Part shown: piece after piece, positions 52,612 through 61,473 of the stretch | Position numbering within the stretch: position 1 is the first letter of the stretch | Layout: each line of letters opens with the position of its first letter | NCBI RefSeq assembly: GCF_028649435.1 | Contig: NZ_JAQSIN010000005.1 | Length of the DNA: 64,000 nucleotides | DNA from: Curvibacter microcysteis | Lineage (GTDB): Bacteria; Pseudomonadota; Gammaproteobacteria; Burkholderiales; Burkholderiaceae_C | Direction: 5' to 3' (one strand) | Program-made: the position numbers and the translations under genes | Notes under the pieces: model-generated | Told to the model about the DNA's origin: nothing | What the model saw: only the letters and a program-made list of their open reading frames with translations | Database searches by the model: none

Positions 52612-53574
52612 TCAGCCAAAAGCGTGGCGCTGGGCCAGGCCACCGAGCCGGGCGGTGATGTCGAAGAAGCCTTGCAAGGTGTCGTCGATGATCTCTTGCG
52701 CGGTTTTCACGCCCTCGATCAGGCCCACGCTCTGGCCGGCCAGGGCGGGGGCGGCTTCCATGTCACCGCCAAAGTAAACCTGCTGCAAGCCGGCAAAGGT
52801 GTCGGCGGGCATGAGGCCCGCCTCGTGGATGTGGCGGGTGCGCTCGGACTTGAGTGCGCGGATGCAGGGCGAGGCCTTCTTGTTCAGCACCCAGGTACCG
52901 GTCTCGCTGGCCGCCACGATGGCGTTCTTGTAATTGGCGTGCACCGGGCTTTCGGCGCAGCAGACAAAACGTGTGCCCATCTGGATGGCTTCGGCCCCCA
53001 GGGCAAAGGCCGCGGCCATGCCGCGACCGTCCACCATGCCGCCGGCCGCCACCAGGGGCAGGTCGACCCGGCTGCGGATGCTTTGCAGCAGCACCAGGGT
53101 GGAGACTTCCTCGGGGTTCTTGAAGCCCCCGCCTTCGGCGCCTTCGACCACCAGACCGTCCACGCCGGCGTCGGCGCATTTGAGGGCGGTCTCCAGCGTG
53201 GGCACCGCGTGGTAGACGGTGATGCCAGCGCTCTTCAAGGGCGCAATGAACTTGGCCGGGCTGCCGGCCGAGGTGGTGACAAAGCGCACCCCGCTGTCGC
53301 AGACAAAGCGCAGCATGGCCTCGTCATGCAGAAAGCGAATGGGCAGGTTGACCCCAAAGGGCAGGCCCAGGGCCAGCATCTGGCGAATCTCGGCCTGGCA
53401 ATTGGCGGTCTCGCCCGACGAGGTCTCGATGATGCCCAGCCCCCCGGCGCGCGACACGACCGAGGCCAAAGGGGTGCGGGCGATCCAGCCCATGGGGGCC
53501 TGAAAAATGGGGTACTTGGCGCCCGTGTGGGCGAGGACGCGGTTGCCCGCAAGGGCGGGGGAGGGGGTGCTCAT
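52612..53574 (-). CDS. Nitronate monooxygenase-family flavoprotein
   Basis: A 320-residue FMN TIM-barrel enzyme of the 2-nitropropane-dioxygenase family. The N-terminal PIFQAPMGWIARTPLASVVS, the VEGAEGGGF loop, the glycine-rich FMN phosphate site AAGGMVDGRGMAAAFALGA and MGTRFVCC are characteristic. Some members are enoyl-ACP reductases (FabK) or act on nitronates; the sequence does not decide which. It precedes an SDR gene and follows the YeeE/YedE pair by 74 nt. Confidence 0.88.
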   Translation of the reverse strand: MSTPSPALAGNRVLAHTGAKYPIFQAPMGWIARTPLASVVSRAGGLGIIETSSGETANCQAEIRQMLALGLPFGVNLPIRFLHDEAMLRFVCDSGVRFVTTSAGSPAKFIAPLKSAGITVYHAVPTLETALKCADAGVDGLVVEGAEGGGFKNPEEVSTLVLLQSIRSRVDLPLVAAGGMVDGRGMAAAFALGAEAIQMGTRFVCCAESPVHANYKNAIVAASETGTWVLNKKASPCIRALKSERTRHIHEAGLMPADTFAGLQQVYFGGDMEAAPALAGQSVGLIEGVKTAQEIIDDTLQGFFDITARLGGLAQRHAFG

Positions 53575-53648
53575 GCTGGTGAACCTGACAGTGGGAACAT
53601 GGGCTGGCAGCGTAGCGCCGGCGCTTCCCGCTGTCGGTCACCTGCGGG

Positions 53649-54143
53649 TCAGGGCAGCCAGCGTCGCGCCAGGGCCATGCCCAGCAGCAGGGCCGCCACA
53701 AAGGCCAGGGCGTCCAGGCCGCCCACCAGCAGCGAGGCCAGAGCCGGCCCGGGGCAGTAGCCCGCCAGGCCCCAGCCGATGCCGAACAAGGCCGCGCCGC
53801 TGAGCAGCTTCCAGTCGATGTCGCGCCGCGTCGGGAGTTGAAAGCGTGGTGCCAACCAAGGCTTGCGCTGCGGGTGCTGGGCGTTGGCGGGCGTCAGGGC
53901 AAAGGCCAGCAAGGTGACGGCCAGGGCGCCGCCCATGACAAAGGCCAGGCTGGGGTCCCAACGGCCATCGGCCAGGCCACCCAGGTCCAGGAAGCCCAGC
54001 ACTTTGGCGGGCTGGGTCATGCCCGACAGCACCAGGCCGGCGGCAAACAAGGTGCCGGCGCCCAGTGCGCTGAGCAGCACCGCCCAGCGGGCGGGTGAGG
54101 CGCTGGGCGCGGAGTTTGGGGGAGTGAGGCTCGTGGGGTTCAT
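53649..54143 (-). CDS. YeeE/YedE-like (DUF6691) membrane protein
   Basis: A 164-residue protein with about four membrane helices. The motif GWGLAGYCPGPALASLL with its single cysteine matches the second half of split YeeE/YedE sulfur-compound transporters. The start at 54143 gives a short polar N-terminus before the first helix. It lies 38 nt downstream of a companion half-size YeeE protein on the same strand, and the pair probably forms one thiosulfate/sulfur-uptake channel. Confidence 0.88.
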   Translation of the reverse strand: MNPTSLTPPNSAPSASPARWAVLLSALGAGTLFAAGLVLSGMTQPAKVLGFLDLGGLADGRWDPSLAFVMGGALAVTLLAFALTPANAQHPQRKPWLAPRFQLPTRRDIDWKLLSGAALFGIGWGLAGYCPGPALASLLVGGLDALAFVAALLLGMALARRWLP

Positions 54144-54181
54144 GTCAGTCTTTCGGTCTGCGTGCATTGGGGGCGTGGCGA

Positions 54182-54610
54182 TCAGCCCAGCCAGCGGGTC
54201 AGGCCCACCGTGGCAAAGCCTGTACCCATGAAGGTGGCGGTGGCCACCAGCGAGCGCAGCGAGCGCCGGCCCAGGCCACACACGCCGTGGCCGCTGGTGC
54301 AGCCCGAGCCCAGCACGGTGCCAAAGCCGACCAACAGGCCGGCCAGCGCCAGCAGCGGCAGGGGGCGCAGCGCGGTGACGGGAGGTTGCAGCCACAGCGT
54401 GAACAAGGCGCCGCCCCCGATCAAGCCCAGCAGGTAGGCCAGGCGCCAAGCGCGGTCGTCGGTGGGCGTGGTGCTGCGGCCGGGCAGCAAGGCGGCGGTG
54501 ATGCCGCTGATGCCCGTGACCCGGCCCAGGGCGGCCAGCAGCCACCAACTGGCCAAGCCGATCAGCAAGCCGCCAAGGCTTGATTGAAGGTAGGGGTGCA
54601 GGGTGTTCAT
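54182..54610 (-). CDS. YeeE/YedE-family membrane protein
   Basis: A 142-residue protein with about four membrane helices, carrying the conserved GSGCTSGHGVCGLGRRS loop whose cysteines handle sulfur in this family. First gene of the minus-strand pair; its start lies 30 bp from the palindromic CsoR-type operator at 54641-54660. With the neighbouring persulfide dioxygenase it indicates import or relay of reduced sulfur. Confidence 0.9.
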   Translation of the reverse strand: MNTLHPYLQSSLGGLLIGLASWWLLAALGRVTGISGITAALLPGRSTTPTDDRAWRLAYLLGLIGGGALFTLWLQPPVTALRPLPLLALAGLLVGFGTVLGSGCTSGHGVCGLGRRSLRSLVATATFMGTGFATVGLTRWLG

Positions 54611-54640
54611 GCGCGGTATCTTTCAGAGTTCGTGGCCTGA

Positions 54641-54660
54641 ATATACTCCATGGGGTATAT
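54641..54660. promoter_or_regulatory. CsoR/CstR-type palindromic operator
   Basis: ATATACTCCATGGGGTATAT is a 20 bp dyad with one imperfect pair, lying between the divergent YeeE and CsoR-family genes. It matches the general form of CsoR-family operators (ATA-C-run, centre, G-run-TAT). It overlaps -10-like hexamers in both directions: TATACT (54642-54647, plus) and TATATT (minus, 54645-54640). A repressor bound here would block both transcripts. Confidence 0.75.
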
Positions 54661-54699
54661 TTGTGCTTCTCCCATTCCATCACCCACCCAGGAGTTCTG

Positions 54700-54945
54700 A
54701 TGTCGCAACTGGCCGATCCCGCCAAGAAAAAAGCCCTGCAGGCCCGCCTCGCGCGGGTGGAGGGGCAGTTGCGTGGCGTGCAGCGCCTGATTGAAGAAGG
54801 GGCCGATTGCGAGCAGATCGCCCAGCAGTTGGCGGCGGCGCGCAAGGCGCTGGACAAATCCTTCTTCAACATGGTGGGCTGCATGATTGAGCAGGGCGGC
54901 ATGCCTGGCCCCCATGTGGCGGCGATACTGGCCAAATTCGCCTGA
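54700..54945 (+). CDS. CsoR/FrmR-family (DUF156) repressor, probable persulfide sensor
   Basis: An 81-residue all-helical DNA-binding repressor. The family opening is KKKALQARLARVEGQLRGVQRLIEE, and the first sensing cysteine is Cys37 (GADCEQ). The second cysteine is Cys61 (NMVGC), 24 residues later. In copper CsoR the partners are a His and a Cys 25 and 29 residues on, and in CstR the Cys is 29 on, so this spacing is unusual. No His ligand is in place, which argues against copper sensing. Neighbouring persulfide-oxidation genes and the palindrome upstream suggest a CstR-like role (inference). Confidence 0.88.
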   Translation: MSQLADPAKKKALQARLARVEGQLRGVQRLIEEGADCEQIAQQLAAARKALDKSFFNMVGCMIEQGGMPGPHVAAILAKFA

Positions 54946-54975
54946 TGGGCTGACCCTGATTTCTGAGGATTCGAT

Positions 54976-56091
54976 ATGCAACCGATTCAATTGTTTGACG
55001 CCGCCTCCAGCACCTACACCTATGTGCTGCACGACCCGGTCACGCGCGAGGCCGTGATCATCGATCCGGTGGACGAGCACCTTGAGCGCGACCTGCAACT
55101 GCTGCGCGACCAGGGTTTGACCTTGCGCTGGATCATCGAGACCCACGCCCACGCCGACCACATCACCAGTGCGGCCGCCCTGGCCGAGCACACCGGCGCC
55201 CACACCGTGGCACCCGAGGGCTGTGGCGTTGGCACCGCCTCGACCCAGCTGGTGGATGGCCAGAGCCTGAGCTTTGGTGGCGAAACCCTGCGTGCCTTGC
55301 ACACCCCCGGCCACACGGCGGGCAGCATGAGCTACCTGTGGCGCGACCACGTCTTCACGGGCGACACCTTGCTGGTCAATGGCTGCGGCCGCACCGACTT
55401 CCAGTCGGGCAGCGCCGAAGCCCTGTACCGCAGCCTGACCGAGGTCTTGTTCCAGTTGCCGGAGGCCACCGTGGTCTGGCCAGGCCACGATTACCAGGGC
55501 CGCACGCGCTCCAGCATCGGGGTGGAAAAAGCGTCCAACACCCGCACGGCCGGTCGCAGCCTGGACGAGTTCGTGGCCTTGATGGGGGCGCTGGACCTCC
55601 CCAAGCCCCGACGCATTGACGAAGCCGTGCCCGCCAACCTGCGCTCCGGTCTGCGCCAGGACGCCGGCGGCACGCCCGTGGGCCAGCCGCAGGCCGCCGC
55701 GGGCTATGCGGGCGACGTGTCGCCTGCGCTGGCTTGGCAATGGGTGCAGGCCGGTGAAGCGGTGCTGGTGGATGTGCGCACCGACGCCGAGCGCGAATGG
55801 GTGGGCTATGTGCCCGGCGGTGTCGGCCTGGCTTGGAAGCAGTGGCCCGGCATGGCCATGAACCCGGCCTTCGATGCCGGTGTGCTGGCCGCAGCAGCCG
55901 ACGGGCGCAAGGTGGTGCTGCTGTGCCGCAGCGGCGTGCGCTCGGTGGCGGCCGCGCGGCGCGCCACGGAGCTGGGCGTGGCCCAGGCCTACAACATCCT
56001 CGAAGGCTTTGAGGGGGACCCAGACCAGAACGGCCAGCGCGGTCGCAAGGGCGGTTGGCGTTTCCGTGGCCTGCCCTGGCGCCAGGGCTGA
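54976..56091 (+). CDS. Persulfide dioxygenase-rhodanese fusion
   Basis: Oxidises glutathione persulfide to sulfite and transfers sulfane sulfur. 371 residues. The N-terminal ETHE1-type MBL domain carries the single-iron site: THAHADH (His57, His59, Asp61, His62), His113 in TPGHTAG and Asp130 in FTGD. The C-terminal rhodanese domain (about 250-371) has the active-site loop CRSGVRS (Cys317). It lies 30 nt after the CsoR-family gene and is presumably controlled by it. Fusions of this layout (PRF) are known in Burkholderiales. Confidence 0.94.
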   Translation: MQPIQLFDAASSTYTYVLHDPVTREAVIIDPVDEHLERDLQLLRDQGLTLRWIIETHAHADHITSAAALAEHTGAHTVAPEGCGVGTASTQLVDGQSLSFGGETLRALHTPGHTAGSMSYLWRDHVFTGDTLLVNGCGRTDFQSGSAEALYRSLTEVLFQLPEATVVWPGHDYQGRTRSSIGVEKASNTRTAGRSLDEFVALMGALDLPKPRRIDEAVPANLRSGLRQDAGGTPVGQPQAAAGYAGDVSPALAWQWVQAGEAVLVDVRTDAEREWVGYVPGGVGLAWKQWPGMAMNPAFDAGVLAAAADGRKVVLLCRSGVRSVAAARRATELGVAQAYNILEGFEGDPDQNGQRGRKGGWRFRGLPWRQG

Positions 56092-56118
56092 AGTGGCCAC
56101 GGCGCCGCCGCCGCCGGC

Positions 56119-56925
56119 TCAGCGCGCGGCTTGCTGGCGTAGGTGGCGCTGGTAGCGGTACATGGCCGGCGTGGTCCACAAGCGCAGCAGGCTGCGCAGG
56201 TGCAGGCTCACATAGCGCCACTGGCGGTGGCTGGTGCGCTGGGCGTGGTGGGTCATGTGGGTGTCGGCGCGCGCCAGCTGCCAGCCGGCGGTCTGCAGGC
56301 GCAGGCAGAAGTCCACGTCCTCGCAGTACAGGAAATAGCCCTCGTCAAAGCCCCCCATCTGACGCCAGATGCGGCTTTGCAGCACCCAGCAGGCCGCATT
56401 CACCCAGTCGCGGCGCGGCACGGGGGGGCGGTGGGTGTAACGCTTGAACAAGGCCCAGGGCGTGGGGATTTCACGTTCGCTGTCCTGCACCGTGCCGTCC
56501 AGGTTCAACAGCCGAGGGTAGGCGCAACCCACTCCAGGCTGGTTGGACAGCGCGAGCAAGCGGGGCCACAAGTCGGCCGGCAGGTTTTCCAGATCCGGGT
56601 TGATCACGCCAAAGTGGCTGGTGCGGCACAGGGCAAAGGCCTGGTTGTGGTTGTGCCCGAACCCCTGGACTTCTCGGTTGTGCACTTCGCTGAGCTGGAA
56701 AGGCCAGCCGCCCACCGGGGTGGGCAGGGGGCGACCGCTGCCCGGCAGGTTGTGCGTCACGATCAGGTGCTTGAGCACCCCCCCGTGCTGTTGGGCCAAC
56801 TGCCCCAGCAAGGTGTGCAGGCAGTCGTCATGGTCGTGGCTGACCACCGACAGGGTCAGGCCCTCGATCAGAGGCGACTCCACTTGGGGCGCTGCCGCCG
56901 CACCCCCTTCACTCACGAATGACAC
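56119..56925 (-). CDS. Family 2 glycosyltransferase
   Basis: A 268-residue GT-A fold glycosyltransferase, rhamnosyltransferase-like. The nucleotide-binding start is LSVVSHDHDDCLHTLL, the donor-site acidic motif VINPDLENL, and the acceptor region GGFDEGYFLYCEDVDFCLRLQTAGW with the ED-D residues is typical of the family. C-terminal amphipathic/basic helices may bind the membrane. It converges with the persulfide dioxygenase gene and is monocistronic. Probably acts on a cell-surface polysaccharide or LPS. Confidence 0.87.
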   Translation of the reverse strand: MSFVSEGGAAAAPQVESPLIEGLTLSVVSHDHDDCLHTLLGQLAQQHGGVLKHLIVTHNLPGSGRPLPTPVGGWPFQLSEVHNREVQGFGHNHNQAFALCRTSHFGVINPDLENLPADLWPRLLALSNQPGVGCAYPRLLNLDGTVQDSEREIPTPWALFKRYTHRPPVPRRDWVNAACWVLQSRIWRQMGGFDEGYFLYCEDVDFCLRLQTAGWQLARADTHMTHHAQRTSHRQWRYVSLHLRSLLRLWTTPAMYRYQRHLRQQAAR

Positions 56926-57024
56926 CTGCTTTCATGGCGCGGATGTTAACTGTTCGGCACGCTTGAATTTGGCGCGCGGGGGCTCAGATGGTCTGGGTGC
57001 GCATTTTTTCCGCGTCTGATCACG

Positions 57025-57855
57025 ATGAATTCTGGGGCCTTTGCGGTGTTGGTGGGGCTGTCTCTGCTGGGGGCGGCTTGGCTGTGGCTGGCGCCTTGGC
57101 GCCAGGCTTGGCGGCGTTGGCGTGTGAGCCGACAAGCGTTTCCGGCGTCTTGGCGGGCCATTTTGCGCGAGCAGGTGCCCCTGGTGGCGCGTTTGCCGGC
57201 GGATCTGCAGCTGCAGCTCAAGCGGCGCATGCTGGTGTTTTTGGCCGAAAAGCCCTTTCTGGCCTGCGATGGCCTGGTGCTGACCGAGGCCATGCGCGTG
57301 GTGATCGCGGCCCAGGCCTGTTTGCTGCTGCTCAACCGCCCCGGGGCGGACTTTGCGTCGCTGCGGCAAATCCTGCTGTACCCGGCGCCGTTTTGGGTGG
57401 ATCGGGTGCGCGCCGGTGCTGCGGGCGTGGTGCATGAGCAACGCCAGGCCTTGTCGGGCGAGTCCTGGCAGCAAGGCCAGGTGATCCTGTCCTGGGCCGA
57501 TGTTCGGGCCGGCAGCGCCGACCCTGGCGACGGCCGCAACGTGGTGATCCACGAGTTTGCGCACCAGCTCGACCAGGACAACGGCCCCGCCAATGGGGCC
57601 CCGGCCCTGGGCGGCCGGCGACGCCAGCGCGAGTGGCAGCAGGTGATGGGCGCGGAGTTTGCCGCCTTGCAGGCCCGGGTGGCGGCGGGGGACCCCGGTC
57701 TGCTGGACGCCTACGGTGCCTCCGATCCAGCCGAGTTTTTTGCGGTGATCAGCGAGGCTTTTTTTGAACAGGGCGAGCGCCTGGCCGAGGCGCATCCGGC
57801 GCTTTACCGCCAGCTGAGCCTTTTTTACCGGGTGCTGCCCCTGAGCTGGCGCTGA
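57025..57855 (+). CDS. MtfA-like zinc-dependent peptidase (M90)
   Basis: 276 residues. It has an N-terminal hydrophobic helix (5-25) and then the MtfA domain, with LAEKPFLACDGLVLTEAMRV, PAPFWV and the zinc motif VVIHEFAHQLDQDNG (HExxH). The later conserved acidic segment is YGASDPAEFFAVISEAFFE. E. coli MtfA interacts with the Mlc glucose repressor; no ptsG/Mlc context is seen here, so a general housekeeping peptidase role is as likely. The N-terminal helix suggests membrane attachment. Confidence 0.9.
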   Translation: MNSGAFAVLVGLSLLGAAWLWLAPWRQAWRRWRVSRQAFPASWRAILREQVPLVARLPADLQLQLKRRMLVFLAEKPFLACDGLVLTEAMRVVIAAQACLLLLNRPGADFASLRQILLYPAPFWVDRVRAGAAGVVHEQRQALSGESWQQGQVILSWADVRAGSADPGDGRNVVIHEFAHQLDQDNGPANGAPALGGRRRQREWQQVMGAEFAALQARVAAGDPGLLDAYGASDPAEFFAVISEAFFEQGERLAEAHPALYRQLSLFYRVLPLSWR

Positions 57856-58013
57856 GCCCGCAGGCCCCGTTTACCGAAGCCCCAGAGCAGATGGTGCAAA
57901 ATTGCGCCCTTGTCGGGGGCTCCTGGCGCCGCCAGTGCGGGCGGCCTGAAGCGGGTTGAGGGGCGTATCCAGTCCTTGATGCCGCGGAGCCCCATTGCCT
58001 CATTGCCCATCCC

Positions 58014-59741
58014 ATGACCACTGACGCCTCTGTTGCCATTGAGCCTTCGCTGACGAACGTCGCGGAGCGACCCCGCCTGGGCGAGCTGCTGGTGCAGCAG
58101 GGCAAGCTGAGCGCGCGCGACATGGAGCGTGCCCTGCAGGCCCAGCAAGAACTGGGCAACATGCTGGGCCGGGTGCTGGTGCAACTGGGTCTGGTGTCCG
58201 AGCTGGACGTGTTGCACACGCTGGCCCAGCAACTGGGTGTGGCCGTGGCCCGGGCTGAGGACTTTCCTGACATGGCCCCCGAGGTTGAGGGCCTGTTGCC
58301 TGAATTTCTGGCCGCCAATCAGGTGTTTCCGTTGCGGCTCGAAGACGAGCGCCTGGACGTGGCCATGGCCGTGCCGCAGGACGCGTTTGTGCTCAAGGCC
58401 TTGCACCTGTCGACTGGGCTGAGCATCCGGCCCTTCATCAGCCTCGAAAGCGACATCGAAAAAGCCCTGGCCCAGCCGGCGCCGGCGGCCGAAGAGGACG
58501 AAGCCGATGGCTTCGAAGACGAAGGCCTGGGCGGCGATTTTGTCGAGCATTTGAAAGACCTGGCCAGCGAAGCGCCGGTGATCCGCCTGGTCAACAGCAT
58601 CATTGGCCGCGTGATCGACCTGCGCGCCTCGGACATCCACCTGGAGCCCTTCGACGACGGCCTGCATGTGCGCTACCGCGTGGACGGCGTGATCCATGCC
58701 GGCGAGCTGGTGCCGCCCAAGCACAGCGCGGCGGTGAACTCGCGCGTCAAGCTGCTGGCCCACCTCGACATCGCCGAGCGCCGCCTGCCACAGGACGGCC
58801 GCATCAAGACCCGCGTCAAAGGCCGTGAGTTGGACCTTCGGGTCTCGACCGTGCCCACGGTGCACGGCGAAAGCGTGGTGATGCGGGTGCTGGACCGTGC
58901 CAGCGTGCGCTTCAGCCTGGAGAGCATGGGTTTTGCCAGCGACACCCTGGGCCGTTTCAACACCTTGCTGGCCAAGCCGCACGGGATTTTGCTGGTCACC
59001 GGGCCGACCGGCTCGGGCAAGACCACTACGCTGTACGCGGCCCTGTCCAAGCTGGACTCGGCCACACAGAAGATCATCACCGTGGAAGACCCGGTCGAGT
59101 ACCAGCTCGAAGGCATCAACCAGATCCAGGTGCATCCGCAGATCAACCTGACCTTCGCCAGCGCGCTGCGCTCCATCCTGCGCCAGGACCCGGACATCAT
59201 CATGATCGGCGAAATGCGCGACGGTGAAACCGCCCAGATCGCGGTGCAATCCGCCCTGACCGGTCACTTGGTGCTGTCCACGCTGCACACCAACACCGCC
59301 GCCGGCGCGGTGATCCGCTTGAAGGACATGGGGGTGGAGGGCTACCTGATCACCTCTTCGGTCAATGGCGTGCTGGCCCAGCGCCTGGTGCGCACCTTGT
59401 GCAAGCACTGCAAGGTGCCTGAAGTGCCCTCGGCCGAGCTGCTGGCCACGGCGGGCTTGCACCGCTTTTGCGCGCCCGGCCAGCCGATTTACAAGGCGGT
59501 GGGCTGCGACCACTGCCGGGGTTCGGGCTACCAGGGCCGAACCGGCATCCACGAATTGCTGGTGCTGGATGAGCCCATGCGCCGCGCCATCGTGGCCGGC
59601 GAGGACGCCAGCCGCCTGCATGCGCTGGCCATCCAGTCGGGCATGCTGACCTTGCACGAAGACGGCTTGCGCAAGGTGGTGGCGGGCGTCACCAGCCTGG
59701 ACGAACTGCTGCGCGTGACGGAGGACCAGGGCGATGCCTGA
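58014..59741 (+). CDS. gspE: Type II secretion ATPase GspE
   Basis: Hexameric cytoplasmic ATPase powering pseudopilus assembly. 575 residues: N1E/N2E domains (to about 170, RLGELLVQQGKLSARDMERA), then the ATPase core with Walker A GPTGSGKTT (330-338), Walker B DPDIIMIGEMRD, a His box (STLHTNTAAGAVIRL) and a tetracysteine zinc module (LCKHC and CDHC, about 463-500). First gene of a gspE-F-G-H-I-J-K-L block. The 158 bp gap upstream (57856-58013) holds a CAAAAT (57896-57901) that could be the -10; no -35 is convincing. gspC and gspD are not in the window. Confidence 0.96.
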   Translation: MTTDASVAIEPSLTNVAERPRLGELLVQQGKLSARDMERALQAQQELGNMLGRVLVQLGLVSELDVLHTLAQQLGVAVARAEDFPDMAPEVEGLLPEFLAANQVFPLRLEDERLDVAMAVPQDAFVLKALHLSTGLSIRPFISLESDIEKALAQPAPAAEEDEADGFEDEGLGGDFVEHLKDLASEAPVIRLVNSIIGRVIDLRASDIHLEPFDDGLHVRYRVDGVIHAGELVPPKHSAAVNSRVKLLAHLDIAERRLPQDGRIKTRVKGRELDLRVSTVPTVHGESVVMRVLDRASVRFSLESMGFASDTLGRFNTLLAKPHGILLVTGPTGSGKTTTLYAALSKLDSATQKIITVEDPVEYQLEGINQIQVHPQINLTFASALRSILRQDPDIIMIGEMRDGETAQIAVQSALTGHLVLSTLHTNTAAGAVIRLKDMGVEGYLITSSVNGVLAQRLVRTLCKHCKVPEVPSAELLATAGLHRFCAPGQPIYKAVGCDHCRGSGYQGRTGIHELLVLDEPMRRAIVAGEDASRLHALAIQSGMLTLHEDGLRKVVAGVTSLDELLRVTEDQGDA

Positions 59742-61005
59742 GTTCATCTGGCGCGCCGCTGACGCCAGCGGCAAGGCCCAGGACGGGCGGCTGGACGCCC
59801 CATCGGCGGCCGCGGTACAAAAACAATTGCGCGCGCGCGGCCTCACGCCGCTGAGCATCCGCGCGCCGGGCGCCGAGGACGGCGCAGCACCCGCCCCGGC
59901 GGAGTCGGCCGGCGCCGCCGCGCTGGCAGGGCTGGTGGCCGCGCCAGGCAAGCAGCGCTTGGGGCGTGGGCCGGTCACGCAGGCCGACATCCTGCTGCTG
60001 ACCTCGGAGCTGTCCATCATGCTGCGTGCCGGCCTGGCGCTGGACAACGCCTTGCGCGTGTTGATCGGCATGAGCCACAAGCCCTCGGTGGCCGAACTGA
60101 CCCAGCGCACGCTGGAAGACGTCAAGGGCGGCACGCCTTTCAGCAAGGCGCTGGCCAAGAACCGCAACCTGTTTGGCGACTTCTACATCAACATGATCCG
60201 CTCCGGCGAGGTCAGCGGCCAATTGACTTCGGTCATGGAGCGCCTGGTCGAGCACATGGAGCGCTTGCGTGCGCTGCGTGAAAGCGTGGTCTCGGCCACC
60301 ATTTACCCGGCTATTTTGTTGGGCGTGGCGGTGCTGTCGCTGATTGCCATGCTGGGTTTTGTGGTGCCGCAGTTTGAGAAGCTGTTCACCGACATGGGCG
60401 ACGCCTTGCCCATGCCGACCCGCATCGTGATGAGCGTGGGCCATGCCTTCACCCGCTACGGCCTCTTCATGGCGCTGGGTGCAGCGCTGCTGGTGTGGCT
60501 GGTGCGACGATGGCTGTTGTCGCCTCAGGGGCAGCAGTGGTGGCAGGTGCAGGTGCTGCGCCTGCCCTTGCTCGGCCGGCTGATGCTGAAGTACCAGCTG
60601 ACCTTGTTTTCGCGCTCGCTGGGCACCTTGTTGGGCAACGGCGTGCCTTTGCTCACCGCCTTGCACATTGCCACCGACACCGTCACCAACACCGTGCTGC
60701 GCCAGGCTTTGGCCAGCGTGGGCCCGAATGTCAAAGAGGGCGGCAAGATGGTGGACGCGATTTCGGCCACGCGTATTTTTGAACCTCTGGCCATCAACCT
60801 GATCAGAGTGGGCGAAGAGACGGGTCGCATTGGCCCCATGATGCTGGAGTTGGCCAACATCCTGAACCGGGATGTGGAGCTGGGCATCAAACGGAGCCTG
60901 ACCCTCGTGGAGCCGCTTCTGATCATCGTTTTGGGTTTGATGATCGCCTCGATCATCGTCTCCATCTTGTTGGGCATCCTGTCCATCAATGACCTTGCAG
61001 CTTGA
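59734..61005 (+). CDS. gspF: Type II secretion inner-membrane protein GspF
   Basis: Polytopic platform protein, 423 residues, with two cytoplasmic T2SSF domains (about 80-200 and 285-405) and three membrane helices (about 180-215, 235-260, 385-415). PEFIWRAADASGKAQDGRLDA at the start and LIRVGEETGRIGPMM in the second domain are characteristic. An Ala/Pro-rich insert of about 30 residues follows the N-terminal strand. It overlaps gspE by 8 nt. Confidence 0.95.
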   Translation: MPEFIWRAADASGKAQDGRLDAPSAAAVQKQLRARGLTPLSIRAPGAEDGAAPAPAESAGAAALAGLVAAPGKQRLGRGPVTQADILLLTSELSIMLRAGLALDNALRVLIGMSHKPSVAELTQRTLEDVKGGTPFSKALAKNRNLFGDFYINMIRSGEVSGQLTSVMERLVEHMERLRALRESVVSATIYPAILLGVAVLSLIAMLGFVVPQFEKLFTDMGDALPMPTRIVMSVGHAFTRYGLFMALGAALLVWLVRRWLLSPQGQQWWQVQVLRLPLLGRLMLKYQLTLFSRSLGTLLGNGVPLLTALHIATDTVTNTVLRQALASVGPNVKEGGKMVDAISATRIFEPLAINLIRVGEETGRIGPMMLELANILNRDVELGIKRSLTLVEPLLIIVLGLMIASIIVSILLGILSINDLAA

Positions 61006-61026
61006 TTTTTTATTGAAGGATTCATC

Positions 61027-61458
61027 ATGGTGAGCATTCGCCAAAGCCGTCGTCAACGTGCCAGCCGGGGTTTCACCCTGATCGAATTGCTGGTGGTGCT
61101 GGCCATCCTGACCCTGCTGGCCGGCCTGGTGGGTCCGCGCGTGCTCAACCAGTTGGGCGGCGCCAAGTCTAAGACGGCCGGGGTGCAAATTGCCGACCTC
61201 GAAAAATCCCTGGACCTGTTCAAGCTGGACGTGGGCCGCTTCCCCACGGCCGAAGAAGGCCTGGACGCGCTGGTCACCAAGCCGGCCGCCGTGACCGGCT
61301 GGAACGGCCCCTACCTCAAGGGCGGCGTGCCCACCGACCCCTGGGGCAAGCCCTACAAGTACGCCCTGGCGGGTGGCAATGTGGAACTCATCTCCTACGG
61401 TGCCGACGGCGCAGCCGGCGGTGAGGGCGAAAACGCCGACGTGCGCAACGCCAAGTAA
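61027..61458 (+). CDS. gspG: Major pseudopilin GspG
   Basis: Main subunit of the T2SS pseudopilus, 143 residues. The prepilin leader ends SRG with cleavage before FTLIELLVVLAIL (Phe +1, Glu +5). The conserved GspG body has YLKGGVPTDPWGKPYKY, which binds calcium, and ISYGADGAAGGEGENADV at the C-terminus. AAGGA about 8 nt upstream supports the start. It follows gspF by 21 nt. Confidence 0.96.
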   Translation: MVSIRQSRRQRASRGFTLIELLVVLAILTLLAGLVGPRVLNQLGGAKSKTAGVQIADLEKSLDLFKLDVGRFPTAEEGLDALVTKPAAVTGWNGPYLKGGVPTDPWGKPYKYALAGGNVELISYGADGAAGGEGENADVRNAK

Positions 61459-61473
61459 GCAGGGGCGGCGGGC

